Assembly (NCBI RefSeq): GCF_001675045.1
Contig: NZ_LYPA01000065.1
Span: 248,001-312,000 of the forward strand
Reading direction: 5' to 3'
Length of the DNA: 64,000 nucleotides
From: Paenibacillus oryzae
GTDB lineage: Bacteria; Bacillota; Bacilli; Paenibacillales; Paenibacillaceae
The notes under the pieces are model-generated. The model saw only the letters and a list, made by a program, of their open reading frames with translations. It searched no databases and was not told the DNA's origin. Shown here in pieces: positions 18,629-27,400 of the stretch. The position numbers and the translations under genes were made by a program. How positions within the stretch are numbered: position 1 is the stretch's first letter; every line of letters begins with the position of its first letter.

Positions 18629-18683
18629 AGTAGTATGTTCTTTTACTACTTTGCTACCCTTTGAAGGAAGATGCGTATATAAT
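18629..18683 (+). promoter_or_regulatory. Operator-like inverted repeat and -10 of the ABC exporter operon
   Basis: A perfect inverted repeat AGTAGTA-N8-TACTACT (18629-18650) is followed by TATAAT at 18678-18683. The -35 is weak. The repeat's position just upstream of the promoter suggests a dimeric regulator such as a GntR/YtrA or TetR type; no regulator gene is adjacent. Confidence 0.45.
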
Positions 18684-18737
18684 GGAGGTATTGTGTTGTT
18701 TGGAAATGATACCCATTACATAGAGGAGGAAACAGGA

Positions 18738-19658
18738 ATGGAGCAGCCAATCGTACAGCTGAAAAATTTAACAAAAGTCATTGGCAAACGAAAGATTATA
18801 GATAATCTATCGCTGGATGTGACCCGTGGTCAGGTATTTGGTTTTCTTGGCCCTAACGGATCAGGGAAAACGACAACAATAAGGATGATGGTGGGGCTTA
18901 TATCGATCACCTCCGGTGAGATTTTTATAAATGGGCTAAGCGTCAAGCAAAACTTTGAGCAGGCGATACGTCATGTCGGGGCGATTGTGGAAAATCCCGA
19001 GATGTACAAATATTTAACTGGCTGGCAAAACCTGATTCACTTTGCCCGCATGATTCCGGGCGTGACCGAGCATCGGGTTAAGGAAATTGTACAAATGGTT
19101 GGACTGGAAGGCCGAATTCACGACAAAGTCAAAACCTATTCATTGGGGATGAGGCAAAGACTTGGCGTGGCGCAGGCTATGCTGCACAAGCCCGGACTGC
19201 TCATTCTGGATGAGCCGACCAACGGTCTTGATCCGGCAGGCATTCGAGAGCTTCGCGATTATTTGCGCAGGCTGGCGAAGGAAGAGAATATTACCGTTTT
19301 TGTTTCCTCTCATTTGCTCTCGGAGATGGAATTGATGTGTGATCAGGTTGCAATTATTCAAAATGGAAGGCTAATCGATATCCGGAATTTGGAGCATGGC
19401 TCAAAAGGCGACCAGGCCATGCGCGTGCTGTTTGAGGTCAATGCGGAGCAGCCTGCTCATGCAGCGCTCACAGCAAGAGGCAAGCAGGCTGAAATGGTAG
19501 CGCCGGGAGTTGTTGCTGTTTTTGCGCAGCGCGAGGAAATTGCCGAGGCTAATGAAATTCTGGTTTCTTCGGGCGTCAAGGTATATGGCATCCGTCAACA
19601 GGTTAAAACGCTTGAGGATCAATTCCTTGAAATTACGGGAGGCGAGCAACGTGTTTGA
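18738..19658 (+). CDS. ABC transporter ATP-binding protein (BcrA/YhcH-like)
   Basis: A 306-residue single-cassette ATPase: Walker A GPNGSGKTT (about 39-47), signature YSLGMRQRLG, Walker B LLILDEPTNGLDP and a downstream switch histidine (SSHLLSE). The C-terminal about 90 residues form the extension seen in ABC-2 drug/lantibiotic exporters. GAGGAGG lies 9 nt before ATG 18738. It overlaps the permease gene by 8 nt, so the two are translationally coupled and form one exporter. Relatives export bacitracin, lantibiotics or act in envelope stress; the cargo here is unknown. Confidence 0.9.
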   Translation: MEQPIVQLKNLTKVIGKRKIIDNLSLDVTRGQVFGFLGPNGSGKTTTIRMMVGLISITSGEIFINGLSVKQNFEQAIRHVGAIVENPEMYKYLTGWQNLIHFARMIPGVTEHRVKEIVQMVGLEGRIHDKVKTYSLGMRQRLGVAQAMLHKPGLLILDEPTNGLDPAGIRELRDYLRRLAKEENITVFVSSHLLSEMELMCDQVAIIQNGRLIDIRNLEHGSKGDQAMRVLFEVNAEQPAHAALTARGKQAEMVAPGVVAVFAQREEIAEANEILVSSGVKVYGIRQQVKTLEDQFLEITGGEQRV

Positions 19659-20451
19659 TTTTATGAATCTTGTCCGAAATGAAAACATGAAAATATATAG
19701 ACGTCCGCGCACGTATGTGATGGGGGGGCTTTTGGCAGGCTTGGTGTTGATAGCCTCGTTGATTTGGCTTGCTGTGAGCGGGCGGGATACCTCGATGTGG
19801 GACGTTGCTTTTTTTGAATCCATGCTGATGAGCGGTCTGGTGACAATTTTTGTTGTCATTGTTGCTGCAGCCTCCGTTGCCGAGGAGTTTTCTGGCGGCA
19901 CAATCAAGCTTTTGCTTATCCGCCCATGGTCGCGCTCCAAAATATTGCTATCCAAATATATCGCCGTCTTTTTATACGCTTTGCTTATGTCAGTAGTATT
20001 GTTTGCATCTGTATTGCTCATCAATTGGCTGATCTTTGGCATTGGCAACACGGGTATTGAAGCAGCGATGATGCCTGCTGAAGCCGGGAGCGGGGTATTC
20101 GTTCATATCTTGAAATTTTACGGGCTCAAGTTTATTGAAACCATCATGACGCTTACGATTGCTTTTATGCTATCGTCCATGTTCCGCAGCAGCGTGCTGG
20201 CCGTGGGCATTGCCTTGTTCCAGATTCTGATTGTCAACAATATTGCCTCGCTCATTATGTTCCTGAAGCAAAAGTGGGTGGATTATGTATTGTTTATCCA
20301 TCTTGACCTTACCCAATATTTGTCGGGTAGCGGAATGGGCATCAGACCCGGTATGACGTTGGGCTTTTCACTTGGCGTGCTGGCTGTCTATTACGTCTTA
20401 TTTATGGCTCTTGCGTGGCTGGTGTTTACTAAACGTGACGTAGCCAACTAG
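19651..20451 (+). CDS. ABC-2 type transporter permease
   Basis: A 266-residue membrane protein with six predicted spans, beginning MNLVRNENMKIYRRPRTYV. That cytoplasmic lead is typical of ABC-2 permeases that pair with BcrA-like ATPases. EEFSGGTIKLLLIRPWSRSK is the conserved coupling loop after the second span. GTG 19651 is the start: it has GGGAGG about 8 nt upstream and overlaps the ATPase stop codon. It ends convergently with bactofilin, with MITE copy B between them. Confidence 0.85.
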   Translation: MFDFMNLVRNENMKIYRRPRTYVMGGLLAGLVLIASLIWLAVSGRDTSMWDVAFFESMLMSGLVTIFVVIVAAASVAEEFSGGTIKLLLIRPWSRSKILLSKYIAVFLYALLMSVVLFASVLLINWLIFGIGNTGIEAAMMPAEAGSGVFVHILKFYGLKFIETIMTLTIAFMLSSMFRSSVLAVGIALFQILIVNNIASLIMFLKQKWVDYVLFIHLDLTQYLSGSGMGIRPGMTLGFSLGVLAVYYVLFMALAWLVFTKRDVAN

Positions 20452-20483
20452 GCAGGCAAGAAGCTATAGCAGAGAAAAAATAA

Positions 20484-20704
20484 GGGGCTGTCCAAAAAGT
20501 AAAGTGAAACGAATAAATATTCAGCAGAGAGGACCGGATGGAAAAGGGTGTCTTGAGGGCGAGTTTTTTTGTCCGCTTTTATCCACTACAAATAGGATCA
20601 AAATAAAGCGGACAAAAATGTTTGAGCTTCCAAGACACCCTTTTCCGGGAGGGACGGGTTTTGCTGAATATTTATTCACTGTAACAGACTTTTCGGACAG
20701 CCCC
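20484..20704. mobile_element. Palindromic MITE-like element, copy B
   Basis: The ends read GGGGCTGTCCAAAAAGT and ACTTTTCGGACAGCCCC. The interior is an inverted version of copy A (8891-9110), with GGGTGTCTTGAGGGCGAG on the left arm and GCTTCCAAGACACCC on the right. About 221 bp, no ORF. It lies between the convergent exporter permease and bactofilin genes; the rest of the gap (20705-20827) shows nothing distinct. Confidence 0.78.
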
Positions 20705-20827
20705 TTTTTCAGTTTTTTTCAGGATTCAGCTTAACCAGGAAAAACTTATTCTCAGTAGCAATGAAGCCGATCGCTAAACGGGCCATTCATCCGATATGGG
20801 TCTTTACAGAACTTTTCTCACGTCGCT

Positions 20828-21304
20828 TCAACCGGCTTGCCGGGATTTGATCCGGTTTTCTTCTGTTCCGCCTTCCGGTTTGGGGGCGTTTTTCCCGTTA
20901 GCAGGCTGCGATGATGAAGCATCTGGCGACTGCCGTGTTTTGGCGCTCTCTGCTTGTGTATTCTGACTTTCTGTCCGGCAATGCCCGTTAACCATTCCGC
21001 CATCCTGGATAACCAGAGAAGCGGCCGATACATTGCCAATAAGATGACCGGCGGAGGTAATGATCAGTCGGCCCTTGGCTGTAATATCTCCATATAGCTT
21101 ACCGGCTAAAGTAATATCCCTTGCTTCCACAGCAGAACGGACTATGCCGCATTCGCCTATAACGACATCGCCATGGCAGATAATATCGCCGCGGCATTCG
21201 CCTTCAATACGCAGGTTTCCTTCGCTCATCAGCTTGCCTTCAACAATCGTGCCTTGGCCAATCAATGTATCGGCAGCGACCAGGCGTTTATTGTCCTTGA
21301 ACAT
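20828..21304 (-). CDS. Bactofilin (polymer-forming cytoskeletal protein)
   Basis: A 158-residue protein. Its core (about residues 8-110) is a right-handed beta-helix of the DUF583 type, with repeating IxGxGxxVEGKL and GDIxxxGxVxIGE turns (TLIGQGTIVEGKL, GDIICHGDVVIGE). The C-terminal tail is Ser/Gln/Lys-rich and disordered. Bactofilins polymerise without nucleotide and localise wall-modifying enzymes. Here it directly follows an M23 endopeptidase gene, the same pairing as CcmA with Csd-type peptidases in Helicobacter. ATG 21304 is preceded by GGAGGCAAGGGGA; the longer frame would run into the peptidase gene. Confidence 0.9.
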   Translation of the reverse strand: MFKDNKRLVAADTLIGQGTIVEGKLMSEGNLRIEGECRGDIICHGDVVIGECGIVRSAVEARDITLAGKLYGDITAKGRLIITSAGHLIGNVSAASLVIQDGGMVNGHCRTESQNTQAESAKTRQSPDASSSQPANGKNAPKPEGGTEENRIKSRQAG

Positions 21305-21392
21305 TCCCCTTGCCTCCTTTTCCAGCTTTGTTCCATCTTCTCGGTGCTGAAAAGCGTACTTTTTGAACTTGTACTTCGGCATTCCGCAGCTG

Positions 21393-22562
21393 TTATTTTC
21401 GTTGCAGATAGCCAAGCGGATTGACAGGTTCGCTGCTTTGCATGATTTGAAAATGAAGATGAGCCCCTGTGCTTCGGCCGCTTGAGCCGATGGTTCCGAT
21501 TTTTTCGCCCCGCACGACGGTATCTCCTTCGGTGGCTGCGATGCTTTGCAGATGCATATACAGGGTTTGCAGACCGCCTAGATGATCGATTGCGACGTAG
21601 TTGCCGAATTGCGAATCATAGCCGGTCGTTGAAACGGTGCCTTCCGCTGCGCTGAAGACTGCGTCGCCATTTTTGCCATTGATGTCGATGCCTGCATGAA
21701 AGGTTGCACGGCCGGTAAAGGGGTCTTTCCGGTAGCCAAAGCCGGATGTCAGCTGTCTTGAGCTGGTAGGCCAGTAGGAAGGATAAGCGTCAACCGCTGC
21801 TCTTTTACGCTGTGCCTGCATGAGAGTTTGAGCCATCGAAATTTCCATGGCATCTACCATTTCCCCAAGCGAGGCAAGATCAACTCCCGTTTGCCGGGCA
21901 AGCGACGCCATTTGATGCAAGCTGGCATCGGATTGAGAGGGGAGCTCGGTCTTTAAGGATGCTCCTCCATGCATGGAGGAGTCATCATTTGATGAAGCAA
22001 GGGCTGCTCTGGGAGACGCTGAGGCTTGGGTAAATCTGCTGCTCATGGCTAAAGGTACAATCGTATTGGCTCTAGCCCTGTAACCGGTTCTGGAGCTTTC
22101 CGAATTAGCTGAATCCGCATTCGCTGAATCCGCCGAATCGTTAGTCGAGTTTTGCTCGTCGATCGAGGGAATAGAGCCGCCGTAGGTTTCAATAAAAAGC
22201 TTAAGCTTTTGCTCCAGCTCCTGCAGCTCCTGTACTTTTTTCCTCATTTCCTGCGACTGGCGCGACAAATCCAATATTTCCTGCTTAAGCATGGCGATTT
22301 CTTCATCTTTTGTATCAACTACTCCGTTTAAACCGGTCATTTTTGTTGTGAAATAGGCAGACTGATCAGCCAGCTCCTGCTCCAGCGTTTCCAGTTCCAG
22401 GGCAGCTTTAATCTGAAGTCCGGCAATGGTGCCCGTTACAGCCAGGATGGCCGCAAGAGGCATCGCTACAACAGATCGCTTTGAAACTGAAAACTGCTTG
22501 GTGGTTTTGTCAGCGCCGCGCATGACCACAAATGACCATGCAGGTCTTCGCGCTTCTTTCAC
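21393..22562 (-). CDS. M23 (LytM-type) peptidoglycan endopeptidase with membrane anchor and coiled coil
   Basis: A 389-residue protein. A membrane anchor lies at about 31-51, a coiled coil at about 52-125 and a Ser/Asn-rich linker over about 136-215. The M23 domain (about 265-385) keeps all zinc ligands and catalytic histidines: His289 and Asp293 in FHAGIDINGKNG, His337 and His368/His370 in HLHF. It should therefore be active, unlike degenerate EnvC/NlpD forms, and would cleave stem-peptide crosslinks outside the membrane. GTG 22562 follows AAGGAG by 7 nt. It is the first gene of the pair with bactofilin, which likely positions it for cell or spore shape. Confidence 0.92.
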   Translation of the reverse strand: MKEARRPAWSFVVMRGADKTTKQFSVSKRSVVAMPLAAILAVTGTIAGLQIKAALELETLEQELADQSAYFTTKMTGLNGVVDTKDEEIAMLKQEILDLSRQSQEMRKKVQELQELEQKLKLFIETYGGSIPSIDEQNSTNDSADSANADSANSESSRTGYRARANTIVPLAMSSRFTQASASPRAALASSNDDSSMHGGASLKTELPSQSDASLHQMASLARQTGVDLASLGEMVDAMEISMAQTLMQAQRKRAAVDAYPSYWPTSSRQLTSGFGYRKDPFTGRATFHAGIDINGKNGDAVFSAAEGTVSTTGYDSQFGNYVAIDHLGGLQTLYMHLQSIAATEGDTVVRGEKIGTIGSSGRSTGAHLHFQIMQSSEPVNPLGYLQRK

Positions 22563-22709
22563 GGGTTTGCTCCTTCCGGCCGCCTTAAATGGTACTGCAG
22601 ACTTCCTACCAGAGGTTGTTCAAAGGGGCCGCAGTAAACCAAAAGCAGCCTATTGAACATGCACTAACACTATTTATTCTTGAAAGCTATGGAATATGCC
22701 AAAATAAGG

Positions 22710-24956
22710 TCAGTCAAGCGAACCCAAAATTGCGTTCATCGTTTCTGTAAACGCAAAATTCCGGCCTTGCTGTTGCTCTGGAGGAAGAGTCGCAAGCAGA
22801 TCGATGCGTCGTTGAATCTCGGTGCTTATGTCGCGCATGCGAGTCGTATAAGCAGCAGCCTTCTCCGTATCCTGCCCATCGACTGCTGTCACGCGGGCCT
22901 GATTATAGCTTTTCATTGCCGCTTCGTAGAAGGTGATATCCCAAGGGAATTTGATCAAGGCCTCATCTGCCAGGAGCAATTGCTGCTCCATGTCGCCTTT
23001 GAGCTGAAGCAGTGTCATTTTGTATACAAAATAGCCCTTGCTATAGGGTTCGTGCTTTGAGACCTGGTCAAGCGTTTCACCTGCAAGCGTCAAATAACCG
23101 GTGTCTTGACTTTGTTCATAGCCTTGCAGCAGCCAGCCAGCTTTTGTTACGGAATAAGCGGATTGCTTAGGTGCAAGCGAAATGGCCTTATCCAGGCTGT
23201 CAATTAACTCTTGAAAGCTGCTCTGCTGCAATACGGCTTTTTCGCGAGTGTCGTTGTAAATCAAAAGTGCGCGATTTTGCTGAATAGTTGTAAAAAGCAT
23301 GACAATAGCGGCCACAGCCAAAACGGAAGGGATAATGCTATTCTGCCAAGCTTTGAAGGAGAAGCCGTCCAATCGCGGAATAACAAGCTTGCTGCTAAAT
23401 GGAGCAAGCATGCAGCCGAGCGATACAAACAATAGAGAAGCAATATAGACATAGCTCATATCAAAATCTATTGCGCTATGAATAAGCAAAGAAAGCGAAA
23501 TAATAAAGAAAACAAGATGGCTTCCTCTTAGATCCGGATGACGAATGTACGATCGAATGTAAAGGAAATAAATATAGGCCAGCAGTCCAAGCAGAGTGAG
23601 CAAACCTAGCCATCCCGTCTCCACCAGCACTTGCACAAAAAAGCTATGCGCCTGCCGGCTTTGGTAAGGGTTGTTTTGGTATTGCTCATAAATCGCTTGC
23701 CAGGCTCCGCCTCCAGCACCCAGGACCGGATAGTCGCTTGCTGCTTTAACGCCGTCCTTGTAGAAGGTTATCCGTTCAAGCACGCTGTGCTGTTGAAAAT
23801 TAATATTGGCAAGACGCTCTGCCAACTGATCCGGTAGAAGGCTTCTGACGGCCGGAATACCTAGCAGCAAGGCTGCTGCCGCAACGCCGACTACAACAAG
23901 TGCAGCAGGCATCATAATTGCCGAGAGCTTCCGCTGCGCCAATTTTTGAAGCTTGGCTTCTATCCATTCATCCAGCTTGGCTTGGTAAAGCCAAACTGCA
24001 GCCAGCGTAATGATGGAGGCAAGCAGCGTTAACCCCCAGCTTTGCAGCGGAAGCGCCGAAAATAAGGAAATCGTGCTTGGCGCCTTCTCAGCGGTCGGCT
24101 GAACGATTGCAGCTATGCTGGCTGTATTGGATGAAATTTTGCCAAGAACAATCATAGTCGCTCCAATTGAAACAGCCATATAGAACATATAGGCTATTTG
24201 TCTGGACAACCGCAGGAATGGCAGCAGCAGCAGCACAACGACTGGAATAACCACAATAGCGCCCCGGGAATACGTCAGCATAAAAGATAACCAGATAGGG
24301 ACAAGCAATGCTGCGGATGCAAGACGTATGTATGCTTTAGAACCGTGTGCGGCGTAATAGACGGCCGCTAGAAAGAGGGCAATCAAATAACCCGCGTATG
24401 TATTGGAATATTGGAAGACGGATGTTAACCGATAGCCGTCATGCGCCAGCCAGAGTGCATCCTGCTTATACATTTGGCCAAACAAATAGAATAAGCCTAG
24501 CAAAACAATAATAGCGCCTGAGGCCATAATGCCGCCTTCGATAACGGCTCTAGTGCCATTCCATTGCGCCGAATAAAGGCCTGCAAGGAAAAGAGCGCAT
24601 AACGCGGCATAAATTAACGTCATGTATGTGGCATAATAGCCTGAAACGGCTTGCCAGGAGGATATCCAATAGACTAATGGCAATAAAAATACAGCTATCG
24701 ACAAAATGCCGATATGGCTATTCAACTTCCATTTGCGTACCAGATAGATTGCAGTTGCTAGAAGCAGAAATAGGACATAAATCAAACCGCTGTTAATCGT
24801 TTTTTCAAACCCAACCTCATAACCGTTGAACATCCCTCGGTCATAGGGGAAAATCACAAAAAAAAGGGCAACGGCAAACGCTCCGATCCACCAAAAAACC
24901 GGAATATCAGAATATCCCCCGCGTTTGCCTGCTGCATATTGCTTTTTAGCTGCCAT
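22710..24956 (-). CDS. O-antigen ligase / Wzy_C family membrane protein with helical C-terminal region
   Basis: A 748-residue protein with about a dozen membrane spans. The Wzy_C signature region reads LTYSRGA near 240, and the large external loop contains SVLERITFYKDGVKA and GAGGGAW. RQAHSFFVQVLVETGWLG carries the catalytic-type histidine. After the last span (about 550) a TPR-like helical region of about 190 residues follows. Gram-positive relatives (WsaB/WsfB) transfer lipid-linked glycans to S-layer protein; polymerase activity is also possible. AAGGAG precedes ATG 24956. It is divergent from the glycan locus and is its likely ligase. Confidence 0.85.
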   Translation of the reverse strand: MAAKKQYAAGKRGGYSDIPVFWWIGAFAVALFFVIFPYDRGMFNGYEVGFEKTINSGLIYVLFLLLATAIYLVRKWKLNSHIGILSIAVFLLPLVYWISSWQAVSGYYATYMTLIYAALCALFLAGLYSAQWNGTRAVIEGGIMASGAIIVLLGLFYLFGQMYKQDALWLAHDGYRLTSVFQYSNTYAGYLIALFLAAVYYAAHGSKAYIRLASAALLVPIWLSFMLTYSRGAIVVIPVVVLLLLPFLRLSRQIAYMFYMAVSIGATMIVLGKISSNTASIAAIVQPTAEKAPSTISLFSALPLQSWGLTLLASIITLAAVWLYQAKLDEWIEAKLQKLAQRKLSAIMMPAALVVVGVAAAALLLGIPAVRSLLPDQLAERLANINFQQHSVLERITFYKDGVKAASDYPVLGAGGGAWQAIYEQYQNNPYQSRQAHSFFVQVLVETGWLGLLTLLGLLAYIYFLYIRSYIRHPDLRGSHLVFFIISLSLLIHSAIDFDMSYVYIASLLFVSLGCMLAPFSSKLVIPRLDGFSFKAWQNSIIPSVLAVAAIVMLFTTIQQNRALLIYNDTREKAVLQQSSFQELIDSLDKAISLAPKQSAYSVTKAGWLLQGYEQSQDTGYLTLAGETLDQVSKHEPYSKGYFVYKMTLLQLKGDMEQQLLLADEALIKFPWDITFYEAAMKSYNQARVTAVDGQDTEKAAAYTTRMRDISTEIQRRIDLLATLPPEQQQGRNFAFTETMNAILGSLD

Positions 24957-25360
24957 TGTGCACGTACTCCTTATTCTCTAGTTTCTATTGATTTCTAGTG
25001 TTGTTCCTTTATGTATTTTAGCATTTGGGGGAGGGGAAAGCTAATGTGGAAATTAAAAATAAAACAAAGAACTAATAGGATAATTGAAAATAACAGTAAG
25101 TTATTTGTATACTATTATCTTGGGAGGGAAAGAAGATTACAGATAGTATTGGTACTTCAATCGTTTCAAGTTAATTCAGTTCACTATATTACATAAATAA
25201 TCTGCGGAGTGGGGAGACTAGAGCAGTGCCATGTGGACAACTACGAAAGCATATGAATTCTCAAGTTTATATTAACGCTGCAAAGCTTAATCTTTATTAA
25301 CTCATACTCTATTAAACGAAAATGTATGTAAGTGCTACTACTTTCTGGGAGTGTTTTATT
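24957..25360. other. Divergent, AT-rich start of the glycan island
   Basis: A 404-bp gap. On the minus strand TGCTAAAAT (25015-25023) is a plausible extended -10 for the ligase gene. On the plus side a run of short frames has no ribosome site. From here to about 33.6 kb the base composition is clearly more AT-rich than on either side, which suggests acquired DNA. Confidence 0.4.
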
Positions 25361-26341
25361 TTGAAAAGATATGAATCAATACAAATACTAAGAGGACTTG
25401 CTGCATTAAGTGTATTATTATATCACTTTGCGATTTATTCTGAGCGTATAGGGATGAGCTCGAAATTCTCTTTTTTTTCTAATTCATTTTTTAGTTATGG
25501 TGCTTTATTGTTTTTTGTTATTTCTGGATTTGTAATGGCAATGTTAATTGATAATTGTCAACCTAATTTCTTACTCAATAGGTTTTTAAGAATTTATCCA
25601 TCATATTGGCTTGCAATTGTGTTGTGTATTTTTATTAAGGTCTTGGTGTTTGAGGGTGTGGCAGAAAAAAATTTGTTGCAAGCAATGACATTGCTTCCTT
25701 GGGGTGAAATCCAGTATCCTCTTGGAATAGAGTGGACACTTGTGTTTGAGGTTTTTTTCTACATGCTTTGTGCAATATTTGCAAATAAATTTTTTAAAAA
25801 ATACTTTATTTATTTCCTTATCTTATGGGGAATTGCAATTATCGTTTCAAATGTCCAAACCAACTTATTGACACAAGTATATTTAATGCCATTTTCAAAA
25901 TATAACCTCTTTTTTATATCCGGCTGCCTATCATTTTATATTCATAGGAGAATTAATTTCGCTCCTAGAACCAGTCTAGTTTTAATTATAGTATGTTCAA
26001 CTATTACTCTTCTTGTTCATTTATATGTCTATGATAATAATTTAAAATACCCGTTACTAGCTATACTGTTTTCAATAGCTGTTTTATTTAGCACCAAAAT
26101 TAAACTGAAAAAAAATAATAAACTTTTAATTAAACTTGGTGACTACTCATATGGAATATACTTGTCTCATGTTGTTGTTGCAACAACTTTGATGGCATAT
26201 CTTCAACTAATAGTTGGAGACGAATTATCTGTTCCGTTGTTGTTAGTTATATTGACCCTTACCTTAGTATGTTGTTGGTATTATGGAAAGATAGATTTGT
26301 TCTTATACAAGAGTCTGAGAAAAATACCTTTTAAAAAATAA
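25361..26341 (+). CDS. Acyltransferase 3 family membrane protein (OafA-like)
   Basis: A 326-residue protein with about ten membrane spans. The family signature RGLAALSVLLYHF with its catalytic-type histidine is near the N-terminus, followed by FFVISGFVM and the RFLRIYPSYWLA motif. IEWTLVFEVFFY and YSYGIYLSH are also typical. Such enzymes O-acetylate or otherwise acylate sugars on lipid-linked glycans using acyl-CoA. TTG 25361 is preceded by GGGAG (25347-25351); ATG 25322 lacks a site. Its neighbours indicate a role in decorating the polysaccharide exported by Wzm/Wzt. Confidence 0.88.
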   Translation: MKRYESIQILRGLAALSVLLYHFAIYSERIGMSSKFSFFSNSFFSYGALLFFVISGFVMAMLIDNCQPNFLLNRFLRIYPSYWLAIVLCIFIKVLVFEGVAEKNLLQAMTLLPWGEIQYPLGIEWTLVFEVFFYMLCAIFANKFFKKYFIYFLILWGIAIIVSNVQTNLLTQVYLMPFSKYNLFFISGCLSFYIHRRINFAPRTSLVLIIVCSTITLLVHLYVYDNNLKYPLLAILFSIAVLFSTKIKLKKNNKLLIKLGDYSYGIYLSHVVVATTLMAYLQLIVGDELSVPLLLVILTLTLVCCWYYGKIDLFLYKSLRKIPFKK

Positions 26342-26376
26342 ACGCATTATATAAATAAAGTTAAAGGAGGATAAAG

Positions 26377-26430
26377 TTGCTGAGTTTCTTGGCCAACACC
26401 AAGGACCGATTTTATATGACTAAAAGGTAG
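26377..26430 (+). pseudogene. Possible 17-codon remnant of a gene start
   Basis: A perfect AAAGGAGG (26363-26370) is 6 nt from a TTG that opens 17 codons ending in TAG (26428-26430). The peptide (LLSFLANTKDRFYMTKR) looks like the first residues of an ABC-2 polysaccharide permease, just ahead of the intact one. It may be the stump of a deleted gene. A translated leader is the alternative; evidence is thin. Confidence 0.25.
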
Positions 26431-26575
26431 TACAAAGTTTTCTTATATAAAGAGTTAATTTATTGCTTTAGAACGAAGGGGACATATGCAATTGAATTGT
26501 GGTATTCTTATTCATATTAGATGAATTTACATAAAAACAAGACAGAGGGTAATTGTCTCTGGATGGAGTATTTGC

Positions 26576-26596
26576 CTCTTGTTTATTAAACAAGAG
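26576..26596 (+). other. Hairpin just before the wzm ribosome site
   Basis: CTCTTGTTT and AAACAAGAG form a perfect 9-bp stem with a 3-nt loop, ending 9 nt before the TAGGAG ribosome site. There is no T run, so it is not a terminator; it could influence translation of wzm. Confidence 0.35.
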
Positions 26597-26619
26597 AGAG
26601 ATTGTTAGGAGTGGGGATA

Positions 26620-27384
26620 TTGCAACTATTTAAAGATTTACTCAAAAATGATATAAAAAACAGATATACAGGATCTATACTAGGATTAGCGTGGTCAATA
26701 ATCCACCCACTAAGTAGTTTATTAATATATTATTTTGTATTTTCTGTGATATTAAAAATGAAAATTGGTAATGAATATGCAGATGTTAGTTTTACATTTT
26801 GGTTAATGGCGGGTATACTACCATGGTTTCTTTTTTCTGAGGCTTTAAGTCGTTCAACTAATATTGTACTAGACAATTCAAGTATTATTAAGAAGATGGT
26901 TTTTCCTGCTCAAATACTACCTTTTGTTATGTTCTCCTCTGCACTAATAAACCATCTTATAACTGTTATCTTATTTATAATTGGGCTTTACACGTTTAAT
27001 CCTTCAGCTGTAAACATGAATCTTTTATTATTTCCCGTGTATTTAGTTCCGTTGTTTTTACTGACTACGGGTTTGTCCATGATAACAGCATCGCTAAATG
27101 TATTTTTAAGAGATATCGGACAATTTATTGGAATATTAATAAATGTGTGGTTTTATATGACCCCAATTATATATCCAATATCAGCAGTTCCAGAAGAATT
27201 TAGAGAAGTTCTAGTTTGGAACCCGATGTATTCTATAATAGAAGGGTACAGAATGCTGTTTTTTAAGGCAGAGTTAGTTGATATTAATAGTCTATTATAT
27301 ACTAGCTTGATCTCAGTGATTTTATTTGCATTAGGATATGCATTGTTTTCAAAATTGAAAAAATCGTTTGCGGATGTTTTGTGA
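26620..27384 (+). CDS. wzm: Polysaccharide ABC exporter, membrane subunit (Wzm/TagG type)
   Basis: A 254-residue ABC-2 permease with six spans. The N-terminal amphipathic segment reads LKNDIKNRYTGSILGLAW, the conserved coupling motif of Wzm/TagG proteins. PWFLFSEALSRSTN, NVFLRDIGQF and NPMYSIIEGYRM also match the family. With Wzt it flips undecaprenyl-diphosphate-linked polymer outwards. TTG 26620 has TAGGAG 8 nt upstream; TTG 26602 is an alternative. The gene is followed by wzt after 16 nt, in one operon. Confidence 0.92.
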   Translation: MQLFKDLLKNDIKNRYTGSILGLAWSIIHPLSSLLIYYFVFSVILKMKIGNEYADVSFTFWLMAGILPWFLFSEALSRSTNIVLDNSSIIKKMVFPAQILPFVMFSSALINHLITVILFIIGLYTFNPSAVNMNLLLFPVYLVPLFLLTTGLSMITASLNVFLRDIGQFIGILINVWFYMTPIIYPISAVPEEFREVLVWNPMYSIIEGYRMLFFKAELVDINSLLYTSLISVILFALGYALFSKLKKSFADVL

Positions 27385-27400
27385 AATTGGAGGTACGCAT

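Noticed and set aside
25011..25196. 61-codon frame at the start of the AT-rich island
   Set aside because: No ribosome site, no recognisable motif and composition typical of non-coding AT-rich DNA.
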